From a virus, in IMG/VR virus record IMGVR_UViG_3300031269_000105, positions 1-20,716 of that record: DNA of 20,716 nt; one strand, written 5' to 3'. This document shows, piece by piece, positions 15,972 through 20,716 of the stretch. The notes under the pieces are model-generated. The model saw only the letters and a list, made by a program, of their open reading frames with translations, made no database searches and was not told the DNA's origin. Made by a program: the position numbers and the translations under genes. Within the stretch, counting starts at the first letter, position 1. Every line of letters starts with the position of its first letter.

Positions 15972-16157
15972 ATGGAAAAGAGAATATACAAAATAGACGA
16001 CAACGGAAATTGGGGAAATTACTATAAGGTAGAATTTCCTGACGGTCAAATCATGGATGAAGATAACCACGACTTTGAAAGGGATGGTTTTTACTGGTCA
16101 AAAACACCTCCGAAAGAATATTTAGAATGGATTGAATTAAATAATCATTTGGAATAA
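15972..16157 (+). CDS. Small hypothetical protein
   Basis: A 61-residue acidic and aromatic-rich protein (IYKIDDNGNWGNYYKVEFPDG, RDGFYWSKTPP). It starts 1 base after the preceding stop and so is almost certainly in the same transcript. Its last codons overlap the -33 element of the next promoter. No family recognised. Confidence 0.6.
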   Translation: MEKRIYKIDDNGNWGNYYKVEFPDGQIMDEDNHDFERDGFYWSKTPPKEYLEWIELNNHLE

Positions 16158-16178
16158 CAAATATATTTACTATATTTG
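16148..16178 (+). promoter_or_regulatory. Bacteroidetes-type promoter for the lysis region
   Basis: TTTG at 16148-16151, a 19-base spacer, then TATATTTG at 16171-16178. This exactly matches the Bacteroidetes consensus (TTTG, about 19 bases, TAnnTTTG). The start codon of the next gene (16201) lies 22 bases beyond. It overlaps the end of the upstream 61-residue gene, so this gene block has its own transcription start. Confidence 0.8.
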
Positions 16179-16200
16179 TAGAAACAAAAAACAAATAATT

Positions 16201-16764
16201 ATGAAAAAGTTAATTTTAAGTATTTTAATCGTGTTAAGTTTTAACGTTCAATCACAGGACACTTGGGAGTATCGAAATGATAAGAGAGCACACGCATTAA
16301 CAGGTTATGCATTAGGCTCAGCAATGACAAACATAATGCTTCAAAACGACAAATATAAGAAGTGGGAAACAGTTGTAGCACCTCAGATATTTACGTCATT
16401 GATTGCAGGTTTTAAAGAAGGTGTCGATCACTCATTCAAATTAAACGGTTTCTTTTCGCATCAGGATTTTACTTATACGGTTGGTGGATCTTTTATAGGC
16501 TCATTAAAAACGCTTACAGAATATGAGTTAAGTGATTGGATGATTAGAGACGGTAGACATGGGTTATTCAACTCTTATGTCGTGCCAGTATTTTGTAGTT
16601 CTGGTATTTCTTTTGTGGCTGAATCAGTAATGTTTATGACGATCGACGGTTACCGCCCTAGTATTGTTAACTTAGCCGTGCAGACGGTGGTATCAATTGT
16701 ATCAATGAGCGTGAAGCATCACTACGATAAGAAAAATAACAAGTTAGAAAAGTTTAAATTATAA
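16201..16764 (+). CDS. Exported YfiM-like (DUF2279-type) protein
   Basis: A 187-residue protein with an N-terminal signal peptide (MKKLILSILIVLSFNVQSQ, probable cut near residue 19). The mature part carries a pattern like the YfiM/DUF2279 family of envelope proteins: DKRAHALTGYALG near 28, then GFKEGVDH near 78, then FSHQDFTYTVGGSFIG at about 92-107, with several hydrophobic stretches (112-125, 140-170). It is the first gene after a strong promoter and precedes holin-like genes, so a role in the host envelope during lysis is possible. Family resemblance is by motif spacing; function is unknown. Confidence 0.6.
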   Translation: MKKLILSILIVLSFNVQSQDTWEYRNDKRAHALTGYALGSAMTNIMLQNDKYKKWETVVAPQIFTSLIAGFKEGVDHSFKLNGFFSHQDFTYTVGGSFIGSLKTLTEYELSDWMIRDGRHGLFNSYVVPVFCSSGISFVAESVMFMTIDGYRPSIVNLAVQTVVSIVSMSVKHHYDKKNNKLEKFKL

Positions 16765-16770
16765 AACAAA

Positions 16771-17025
16771 ATGATTCAGGAAGCCACGAGTAGCATTATA
16801 CAGTCAGGAGTAGTAGCAGTTATATTAACCGCAGGGATTATTTTCATGTACAAATACTTTGCTAAAGAAGTGAATAGACTAAATGATATAATCAAAATTA
16901 AAGACGATCATATAATAGCGCAAAACGAGAAACTAAACGAGTTGATGTTAAGAGATATTGAAGTTTCAACTAAGCTAAACGCAGCTCTTGAATCACTAAC
17001 TAAAGTTATTCAAGATGGACCATAA
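16771..17025 (+). CDS. Small membrane protein, holin- or spanin-like
   Basis: An 84-residue protein with one N-terminal membrane segment (about 13-30, GVVAVILTAGIIFMYKYF) followed by a charged coiled coil (about 32-80). This layout matches BhlA-like holins and inner-membrane spanins. It lies 6 bases after the exported protein and overlaps the next small gene by 11 bases, within the lysis cluster upstream of the endolysin. Which lysis role it plays cannot be decided from sequence alone. Confidence 0.6.
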   Translation: MIQEATSSIIQSGVVAVILTAGIIFMYKYFAKEVNRLNDIIKIKDDHIIAQNEKLNELMLRDIEVSTKLNAALESLTKVIQDGP

Positions 17026-17155
17026 AATTAAGGTGTGCGAGAGAACTAAATTACTAAGGTGGAAGGACGTTAAGGAGAAACGTATGGATCAACTTCAAAA
17101 GTTAATGGACGCATTGGAGAAACGAAAAGAAACTGAATTAAAACAGACAGCATGA
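17015..17155 (+). CDS. Small charged helical protein in the lysis cluster
   Basis: A 46-residue protein (MDHKIKVCERTKLLRW..., ending KRKETELKQTA). It is very rich in K, E and R, has no membrane segment and reads as one coiled coil after residue 20. It overlaps the preceding gene by 11 bases and the next by 4 bases (ATGA 17152-17155), so it fits a coupled operon. Function unknown. Confidence 0.55.
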   Translation: MDHKIKVCERTKLLRWKDVKEKRMDQLQKLMDALEKRKETELKQTA

Positions 17156-17328
17156 TATTTACTGAAAAGCAAAGATTCGTTTTACAAATGATTAAAGTGG
17201 CTTCAGGAGTTGCAGGAGTTGCAGGGGTGTTGACTGAGAACCATCCTTACTTGACGGTCGGAATACTTGTTGTCGGTGCTTTGGCAAATGAGGCATTGAA
17301 TTATAAACCGAAAAAAGACACGCCCTAA
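17152..17328 (+). CDS. Small hydrophobic holin-like protein
   Basis: A 58-residue protein with hydrophobic stretches at about 13-27 (MIKVASGVAGVAGVL) and 33-49 (YLTVGILVVGALANEAL) and a lysine-rich tail (YKPKKDTP). Two short membrane segments with a charged tail is a holin-like plan. It is coupled to the preceding gene through ATGA, and its stop (17326-17328) overlaps the stop of the convergent helix-turn-helix gene by 3 of 4 bases (CTAA). A holin role is inferred from plan and location before the endolysin. Confidence 0.5.
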   Translation: MIFTEKQRFVLQMIKVASGVAGVAGVLTENHPYLTVGILVVGALANEALNYKPKKDTP

Positions 17329-17339
17329 TTGAGCGCGTC
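17311..17339 (-). terminator. Minus-strand terminator at the end of the HTH operon
   Basis: On the minus strand, GACGCGC (17339-17333) pairs with GCGTGTC (17323-17317) in a 7-bp stem with one G-U pair and a 9-base loop. Six T residues follow (the A run at 17311-17316). It overlaps the 3' end of the small holin-like gene on the plus strand. Confidence 0.65.
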
Positions 17340-17486
17340 CATTAATTTTGAGTAAGTTGACAGTAAAGGATCACATTCGTACTTGACTATTCTACCAATA
17401 GTGCTACGAGATATTCCCGTTATCTTAGAAAGTCGATAGGCTGTGACACCTTTCGACTTCATTTTTAGTTTTAGTTGTTCAATCAT
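17325..17486 (-). CDS. Small Cro/C1-type helix-turn-helix protein
   Basis: A 53-residue DNA-binding protein. The helices are visible as IEQLKLKMKSKG (2-13), TAYRLSKITG (15-24), SRSTIGRIVKYE (26-37, the recognition helix) and LSTYSKLMDAL (42-52), which matches an XRE/Cro domain with nothing else attached, so no dimerisation or peptidase domain. The start ATG (17486-17484) sits in an A-rich leader. It is the second gene of a two-gene minus-strand operon and ends in an intrinsic terminator. Placed between holin-like and endolysin genes, it could regulate this region or its own promoter. Confidence 0.8.
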   Translation of the reverse strand: MIEQLKLKMKSKGVTAYRLSKITGISRSTIGRIVKYECDPLLSTYSKLMDALN

Positions 17487-17496
17487 TTTTTAAAAC

Positions 17497-17640
17497 TTAA
17501 TCTCTACTAATTGCTTTGAATCCTCCATAAGAAAATTCTCCATACTCATTGAGATTTTTTTCCCAATCTTCGGGTACTGATGAAAGAAATCTTTCTTTTT
17601 GAATAGGCTGTCCGTGATAATAATAGATGTACTTTTTCAT
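17497..17640 (-). CDS. Small hypothetical protein upstream of the HTH gene
   Basis: A 47-residue protein (MKKYIYYYHGQP, then FLSSVPEDWEKNLNEYGEFS and GGFKAISRD). It is short but has a leader rich in A after a good promoter, and it ends 10 bases before the HTH gene start, so the two are an operon. I do not recognise a family. Confidence 0.6.
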   Translation of the reverse strand: MKKYIYYYHGQPIQKERFLSSVPEDWEKNLNEYGEFSYGGFKAISRD

Positions 17641-17671
17641 AATTTCTTTTTTTTAATTGTTATCGTTGGTA

Positions 17672-17702
17672 CAAATATAAGGCATTAGTTCCATCCTCAC
17701 AA
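17672..17702 (-). promoter_or_regulatory. Bacteroidetes-type promoter for the HTH operon
   Basis: On the minus strand TTG (17702-17700), a 20-base spacer and TATATTTG (17679-17672) match the -33/-7 consensus of Bacteroidetes. The first start codon (17640) is 32 bases downstream. It lies in the gap shared with the endolysin gene, so the two transcripts diverge from here. Confidence 0.7.
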
Positions 17703-17764
17703 CTATTCTAACGTTTATTTTACATTTATTTTTAGTTTTCTAGGTTTTATAGTACCTTTAGGAT

Positions 17765-18286
17765 ATGAAAATATCATTTATAATCGGACACAACGAGAAA
17801 AGACAAGGGTATTATTCCGATCATTTAGATACATCTGAATGGGATTTTTACAATGGAATATCTTGTGAACTCAACGAAATAGGAGATGTTTTTTTGCATG
17901 ATCCTACAATTAATAGTTATACCAATAGATGCAAAGAAATATCCGAACGTATTGGAACTGACTACGACCTTACTATTGCACTTCATTTTAATTCATTCAA
18001 TACAAAGGTTGGAGGTACAGAGTGCTTTTATTGGCATACAAATGAAACTACTAAGAAGATCTCCGAATATTTGAGTAGTGAGTATTCTCGTAAGGTAGGG
18101 TCAAACAATCGAGGTGATAAAGGTTTTGAGAGTGTTAATGATCGTGGAGCAGGTGAAGTATATTATCCTAAAGTTGATGCAGTATTATTTGAACCGTTTT
18201 TCGGAGACAATAAAGAGGACTGCGAGAAGTTTGATGTTTGTAAATTCATACTAACATTGGAGCGGTTAAAATTAGAGTTTGCTTAA
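17765..18286 (+). CDS. Endolysin: N-acetylmuramoyl-L-alanine amidase (Amidase_3)
   Basis: A 173-residue zinc amidase that cuts the bond between N-acetylmuramic acid and L-alanine of peptidoglycan. Metal ligands of the Amidase_3 fold are visible: His9 (IGHN), Glu25 (SEWDFYN) and His74 (IALHFNS), with the likely catalytic Glu143 (LFEPFF). The length covers just the catalytic domain, with no signal peptide and no wall-binding domain, so export would need the holin. Holin-like genes precede it but are separated by the minus-strand HTH operon. The stop overlaps the stop of the convergent gene at 18283-18286. No good promoter is visible: TACCTTTA at 17753-17760 is a weak -7 match. Confidence 0.9.
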   Translation: MKISFIIGHNEKRQGYYSDHLDTSEWDFYNGISCELNEIGDVFLHDPTINSYTNRCKEISERIGTDYDLTIALHFNSFNTKVGGTECFYWHTNETTKKISEYLSSEYSRKVGSNNRGDKGFESVNDRGAGEVYYPKVDAVLFEPFFGDNKEDCEKFDVCKFILTLERLKLEFA

Positions 18287-18531
18287 AAAGGCGTGTCCTT
18301 GTGTTCTTTAATTTCAAAATCAATATCATGTGTCATTTTCTTAAGTTGAGCAAATGATTTTCTATCTGATCCCAATTTAAACCCAACGTGCTTTTCATTT
18401 TTATCAAGCCATTTTGAACACTTAAGTAGGTTGTAGCCTCGTTTTCCATTTGAAAATGGAATCTTATATAACTCTTTTTTGTACCACCCGTATGGTTTGT
18501 TTTTGTATGTGAAACCTTTGGTATACCTCAT
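18283..18531 (-). CDS. Hypothetical protein, basic
   Basis: An 82-residue protein rich in K, Y and F (TYKNKPYGWYKKELYKIPFS, then GYNLLKCSKWLDKNEKHVGF), with an end EIKEHKDTPF. It is the last gene in the minus-strand set at 18283-20092 and converges on the endolysin with a 4-base overlap (TTAA). The sequence is not low-complexity and has an A-rich leader, so it looks real. No family recognised. Confidence 0.55.
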   Translation of the reverse strand: MRYTKGFTYKNKPYGWYKKELYKIPFSNGKRGYNLLKCSKWLDKNEKHVGFKLGSDRKSFAQLKKMTHDIDFEIKEHKDTPF

Positions 18532-18545
18532 AATTACATTTTTGG

Positions 18546-18573
18546 TTGTTTATATATGTTAGTTATAAAACAA
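18546..18573 (-). repeat. Small imperfect inverted repeat after the 59-residue gene
   Basis: TTGTTTATA (18546-18554) is complementary to TATAAAACAA (18564-18573) with one bulged base. It lies 1 base beyond the stop of the 59-residue gene on the minus strand. It may be a weak terminator or a degenerate member of the larger inverted repeats at 18768, 19162 and 20131. Confidence 0.4.
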
Positions 18574-18753
18574 TTAAATTATTCGCCTCCATTTATATTT
18601 AACCGATTTAAGCACGACATCTTTATTTGGTCTAATAACGGTATATTCATTTTTATTAATTTCCTCCCAACCTTCTTCTCCTAACTTAAATCTAACTTCA
18701 TCTATTTTATCAAATTCGTTTTCATTAAATTCTACTTCTGTAAATAATTCCAT
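18574..18753 (-). CDS. Small acidic hypothetical protein
   Basis: A 59-residue protein (MELFTEVEFNENEFDKIDEV, then FKLGEEGWEEINKNEYTVIR and SVKYKWRRII). Acidic front, basic end. The start is 14 bases from the edge of the first long inverted repeat, and it has an A/T-rich leader. It sits as a single gene between repeats, consistent with a cassette. No family recognised. Confidence 0.55.
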   Translation of the reverse strand: MELFTEVEFNENEFDKIDEVRFKLGEEGWEEINKNEYTVIRPNKDVVLKSVKYKWRRII

Positions 18754-18767
18754 AATTTAAAAGTTTA

Positions 18768-18893
18768 TAACAACGTATATAATTTATAGGCTGTTTGGTT
18801 AATATTTTAATGTTTAATTTATTCTATTTAAGTAGGTTTTTTAATCCAAATTTCTCGCTTATATACGCCTACAAAATCATATACAAACCGTTA
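18768..18893 (-). repeat. attC-like imperfect inverted repeat 1
   Basis: The arm 18768-18791 begins TAACAACGTATATAA and ends TAGGC. The arm 18867-18893 begins GCCTAC and ends ACCGTTA. They pair with few mismatches except for 3 extra bases in the second arm. Further pairing exists inside: TTTGGTTAA (18794-18802) against TTAATCCAAA (18841-18850). The second arm continues into CCCAC, giving GTTACCCAC (18890-18898), a word also found at the other sites. Shape and arm polarity match repeats 2 and 3. Confidence 0.6.
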
Positions 18894-18906
18894 CCCACAA
18901 TAAAAA

Positions 18907-19140
18907 TTACTGCATTGGTGAGTAACCATAATCAGGTTTGCATTTCGTAAATTTTGATTTAGTCTTTCTAACTAATTTCACGTTTGAAACTCCGTTATAC
19001 ATTTCAATTTCTTTACCATCTTTTATTGGTACAATTACCTTTACTTCAATTTCGGGTACTGCTCCAAAAAGTATTTTAATCTTGTCAATAAAATCAAAAT
19101 TTACTTGGGTTTTCGTTACTAATTCTTGTTCGTTTTTCAT
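18907..19140 (-). CDS. Hypothetical protein in a single-gene cassette
   Basis: A 77-residue protein with a polar front, a hydrophobic core (IDKIKILFGAVPEIEVKVIV) and a basic end (KLVRKTKSKFTKCKPDYGYS). Mixed strand pattern; no membrane segment certain. It is bounded on both sides by the 9-base word GTTACCCAC (18890-18898) and its complement GTGGGTAAC (19159-19167), which mark the inner edges of repeats 1 and 2. It is a good candidate for one mobile unit. Function unknown. Confidence 0.55.
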   Translation of the reverse strand: MKNEQELVTKTQVNFDFIDKIKILFGAVPEIEVKVIVPIKDGKEIEMYNGVSNVKLVRKTKSKFTKCKPDYGYSPMQ

Positions 19141-19161
19141 TTGTCCATAATTTTAAAAGTG

Positions 19162-19251
19162 GGTAACACTGTATAAAGTGAAAAGCCCATAAAGTTTTGT
19201 AATAAATAGCCAAATTTAGGTGCGGCTTCTCACCTTATACTTAATGTTACC
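19162..19251 (-). repeat. attC-like imperfect inverted repeat 2
   Basis: The arm 19162-19187 begins GGTAACACTGTATAA and ends AAAAGCC. The arm 19224-19251 begins GGCTTCTCACC and ends ATGTTACC. All but about 2 positions pair, apart from 2 extra bases in the second arm between GTAT and TAAC. It is the best of the three repeats. It lies between the 80- and 77-residue genes and ends 5 bases before the stop of the former. Confidence 0.7.
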
Positions 19252-19256
19252 AAACA

Positions 19257-19499
19257 TTAAATTACTTGGTACATCATTCCTGCAACTTGTGGACCGTGTG
19301 TGTCATACGCTTTATCATAAGCATCATTAATATCTTCTGCATCTATTTCAAACGTCCATCCGTCTTTCCCTTCTGATTCAAACCAGAATAAATAACGTTT
19401 GGTAACATTATGTAAATCACATAACTCAGCGTGTCTCTTGCCGTACAATCCGTTTTCCTCTTGTTCGTGTCTTTCTCCAAATAGTTCATTATCTTCCAT
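19257..19499 (-). CDS. Small acidic hypothetical protein
   Basis: An 80-residue protein when started at ATG 19499-19497. A longer reading from TTG 19535 would add 12 residues but would begin inside the repeat word GTTACCCACAA, so I reject it. Acidic, with a near-repeat at the front (ELFGERHEQEENGLYGKRHA) and a core LFWFESEGKDGWTFEIDAED, then NDAYDKAYDTHGPQ. No family recognised. It ends next to inverted repeat 2. Confidence 0.55.
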   Translation of the reverse strand: MEDNELFGERHEQEENGLYGKRHAELCDLHNVTKRYLFWFESEGKDGWTFEIDAEDINDAYDKAYDTHGPQVAGMMYQVI

Positions 19500-19524
19500 A
19501 TCGTTAAGTTTTTTACATTTAGGT

Positions 19525-19538
19525 GTTACCCACAATAC
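19525..19538. repeat. Isolated half-site GTTACCCACAATAC
   Basis: GTTACCCACAATAC is the inverted copy, with one mismatch, of GTACTGTGGGTAAC at 20121-20134. The two words flank the 184-residue gene exactly. No paired arm accompanies this half-site, so it may be the end of a cassette whose partner arm was lost. Confidence 0.55.
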
Positions 19539-20092
19539 TAAGACTGTGCTTCTAATTTAGCCAATTCGTCTTTCATTTTTTTTATATTACGTTGCTTTAA
19601 ATCTTCTTTATTTTTCTCGTAGTATCTTTTTATAATTGAATCATAAGCGTTATAAACCTTACTAGCACTTTCTAAGCTAAAATAAAGGCTTTTGTTTGCA
19701 GAGTCAATATATTTGGGCTTGTAGGTCTTTAATTCTAAAAAGAACTTTTGGAAAAATTCAGTTGGGTAATCTCCACCAAATATATAAGCACCTGTTGGGT
19801 AACTAATGCAAAGTAATGTTTCTTTGTTTGGTTGTCTTCCGTCATCAGACCAAGATATTTTTCTACGCTCACCATCCCAAAAACCAATAGTTACATTCTC
19901 TTTTAGTTTTTGCCAGTCGGTACTATTTATTTTTTTAGGGTCTAATTCAAAACCGTATTTTTCTACTAATTCAACACCAAACAAATGATGTTTCGCTTTC
20001 ATTTCTAAGCTGTCTACATCAAATACTATTTCTAATTTATACTTGTTAAGTGCTTTTAATATCTCTTTGTATGCTTTTTCTGTTGTATTCAT
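19538..20092 (-). CDS. Hypothetical protein, largest of the minus-strand set
   Basis: A 184-residue soluble protein with a basic coiled-coil C-terminus (about 148-184, IIKRYYEKNKEDLKQRNIKK). The middle has an aromatic, strand-rich part (VTIGFWDGERRKISWSDDG, then LLCISYPTGAYIFGGDYP). No signal peptide or membrane segment. It is flanked by inverted copies of GTTACCCACAATAC, so it appears to be one unit. No conserved catalytic motif recognised. Confidence 0.55.
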   Translation of the reverse strand: MNTTEKAYKEILKALNKYKLEIVFDVDSLEMKAKHHLFGVELVEKYGFELDPKKINSTDWQKLKENVTIGFWDGERRKISWSDDGRQPNKETLLCISYPTGAYIFGGDYPTEFFQKFFLELKTYKPKYIDSANKSLYFSLESASKVYNAYDSIIKRYYEKNKEDLKQRNIKKMKDELAKLEAQS

Positions 20093-20120
20093 TTTGTTTA
20101 AGTTTTATAATTAATAATCC

Positions 20121-20180
20121 GTACTGTGGGTAACAATGTATATAAGCCATAGAAAAAACGGCTCATATACTAATTCGTTA
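20121..20180 (-). repeat. attC-like imperfect inverted repeat 3 with flanking word
   Basis: The arm 20131-20148 is TAACAATGTATATAAGCC and the arm 20160-20180 runs GGCTCATATAC to TTCGTTA, pairing except for 3 extra bases in the second arm. The word GTACTGTGGGTAAC (20121-20134) joins the short arm. It marks the right edge of the minus-strand set; beyond it plus-strand phage genes resume. Confidence 0.65.
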
Positions 20181-20199
20181 TATGCAAATATACATAAAC

Positions 20200-20230
20200 T
20201 TTACATAAAAACTACACAAAACTATATTTA
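20200..20230 (+). promoter_or_regulatory. Candidate Bacteroidetes-type promoter for the spanin-like genes
   Basis: TTTA (20200-20203), a 19-base spacer and TATATTTA (20223-20230) match the Bacteroidetes -33/-7 pattern with one changed base in each element. The start codon at 20255 is 24 bases beyond. Spacing is exact but the elements are weaker than at 16148. Confidence 0.4.
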
Positions 20231-20254
20231 TTTTTAAATCATTAAATTTACAAA

Positions 20255-20584
20255 ATGAAAGACATAATAATCACATTAGTCGCTTTGCTTTTAATAATCG
20301 GTGGTATTGCTATATACAAACAAAACCAAGTTAACGATTTAAGAGCCGATTTAAAGCACTTAAACAACACGATTGATATACGAATACATAAATCTATTAT
20401 AGATGCAGAGAAACGCACAACAGATAGACTGATTGAAGAGTTTAACAACCAACCTGCCGACACGATTATTAAAACCCAAATAAAATATAAATATGAAACC
20501 ATTATTGATAGCATTTTTGTTTTGCCTGATTCTACCAAAGTTCAGTATATCACAACAGAACTCAATCGACTCTACCCAAATTGA
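20255..20584 (+). CDS. Membrane-anchored coiled-coil protein, inner spanin-like
   Basis: A 109-residue protein with an N-terminal membrane segment (about 4-22, IIITLVALLLIIGGIAIYK) followed by a charged helical part (NDLRADLKHLNNTIDIRI...) and a C-terminal end that lies in a second frame with the next gene. This is the plan of an inner-membrane spanin (Rz-like), which links inner and outer membranes during lysis. An exported protein is encoded out of frame inside its 3' end, again as in Rz/Rz1. Spanin role is inferred from arrangement. Confidence 0.55.
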   Translation: MKDIIITLVALLLIIGGIAIYKQNQVNDLRADLKHLNNTIDIRIHKSIIDAEKRTTDRLIEEFNNQPADTIIKTQIKYKYETIIDSIFVLPDSTKVQYITTELNRLYPN

Positions 20585-20716
20585 TAACATCATTCGTTTA
20601 ATCAATGATTTCAAAGCCTGTGAAGAATACAGTCAAGAACTCGAAACACGGTTAATAGATGCACGTGACTTGATCGGTCGGACAGTTAAGGAGCGAAACG
20701 AATACAAAGACTTGTA
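20493..20716 (+). CDS. Exported protein nested in the spanin-like gene (partial)
   Basis: An open frame starts at ATG 20493 in the +1 frame relative to the gene above and runs off the window end after 74 codons. It begins with a signal peptide (MKPLLIAFLFCLILPKFSIS, cut near residue 20 before QQNS), followed by a polar helical part (IDNIIRLINDFKACEEYSQE). There is no lipobox cysteine at the cut site, so it is not a typical outer-membrane lipoprotein spanin. The overlap covers the last 92 bases of the upstream gene. Together they resemble an overlapping spanin pair. Confidence 0.5.
   Translation, partial: MKPLLIAFLFCLILPKFSISQQNSIDSTQIDNIIRLINDFKACEEYSQELETRLIDARDLIGRTVKERNEYKDL

Noticed and set aside
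17730-17760. Promoter directly before the endolysin gene
   Set aside because: TACCTTTA (17753-17760) lacks the final G, has only a T-rich -33 area with poor match, and would leave almost no leader before ATG 17765.
18938-19150. Plus-strand open frame opposite the 77-residue cassette gene
   Set aside because: The minus-strand frame has the better leader and fits the direction of its neighbours and repeats.
19500-19535. Longer TTG start of the 80-residue gene
   Set aside because: The extra residues would be coded by the repeat word GTTACCCACAA, and an ATG lies at 19499.

Overview
The window is a stretch of tailed-phage (or prophage) genome from a phage of a Bacteroidetes host, most likely a flavobacterium. 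Four things point there: an AT-rich base composition; A-rich leaders without clear Shine-Dalgarno sequences before most starts; promoters of the Bacteroidetes type (TTTG, 19 bases, TATATTTG); and structural proteins that follow Bacteroidetes phage patterns (an XkdF-like protease/scaffold, a tail hub with an N-I-I-G beta-rich end, an exported YfiM-like protein). No terminase, integrase, replication gene, tRNA, rRNA or CRISPR array is visible, so the window is only part of the genome.

Layout. 1-8074 (+): the end of an upstream gene, a Dit-like distal tail protein, a large tail hub protein, the tape measure protein and two probable tail assembly chaperones. 8096-15970 (+): a composite protease/Nudix/scaffold protein, the major capsid protein followed by a terminator, a probable tail tube protein followed by a second terminator, a small conserved protein, the portal, a head-tail adaptor, and a neck-like protein extended by a PKD-like and leucine-rich-repeat region. 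15972-18286: small genes and the lysis region. It starts with a strong promoter and an exported protein, followed by three overlapping small genes, two of them holin-like, and a zinc amidase endolysin. Two small minus-strand genes, one a Cro/C1-type helix-turn-helix protein, sit inside this region with their own promoter and terminator. 18283-20180 (-): five small genes of unknown function, several separated by imperfect inverted repeats bounded by TAAC and GTTA. 20255-20716 (+): a membrane-anchored coiled-coil protein with an exported protein encoded out of frame inside its 3' end. This looks like a spanin-type pair, so the phage genes appear to resume here.

The genes of 53-15970 are tightly packed, with overlaps such as ATGA and TAATG, and read as one long late transcription unit cut by two intrinsic terminators after the two proteins probably needed in most copies. 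Module order is unusual: tail tip and tape measure precede protease and capsid, and the portal comes after the capsid and tube genes.

The most interesting points are: (1) the minus-strand array at 18546-20180, whose three inverted repeats share a common asymmetric design like integron attC sites and would make this an integron-cassette-like array inside a phage; (2) a complete Nudix hydrolase domain, with isoleucine codon use unlike its surroundings, inserted between the protease and scaffold parts of one structural protein; (3) a head-tail joining protein carrying a BspA-like leucine-rich-repeat end; and (4) a small repressor-like operon placed between the lysis genes.
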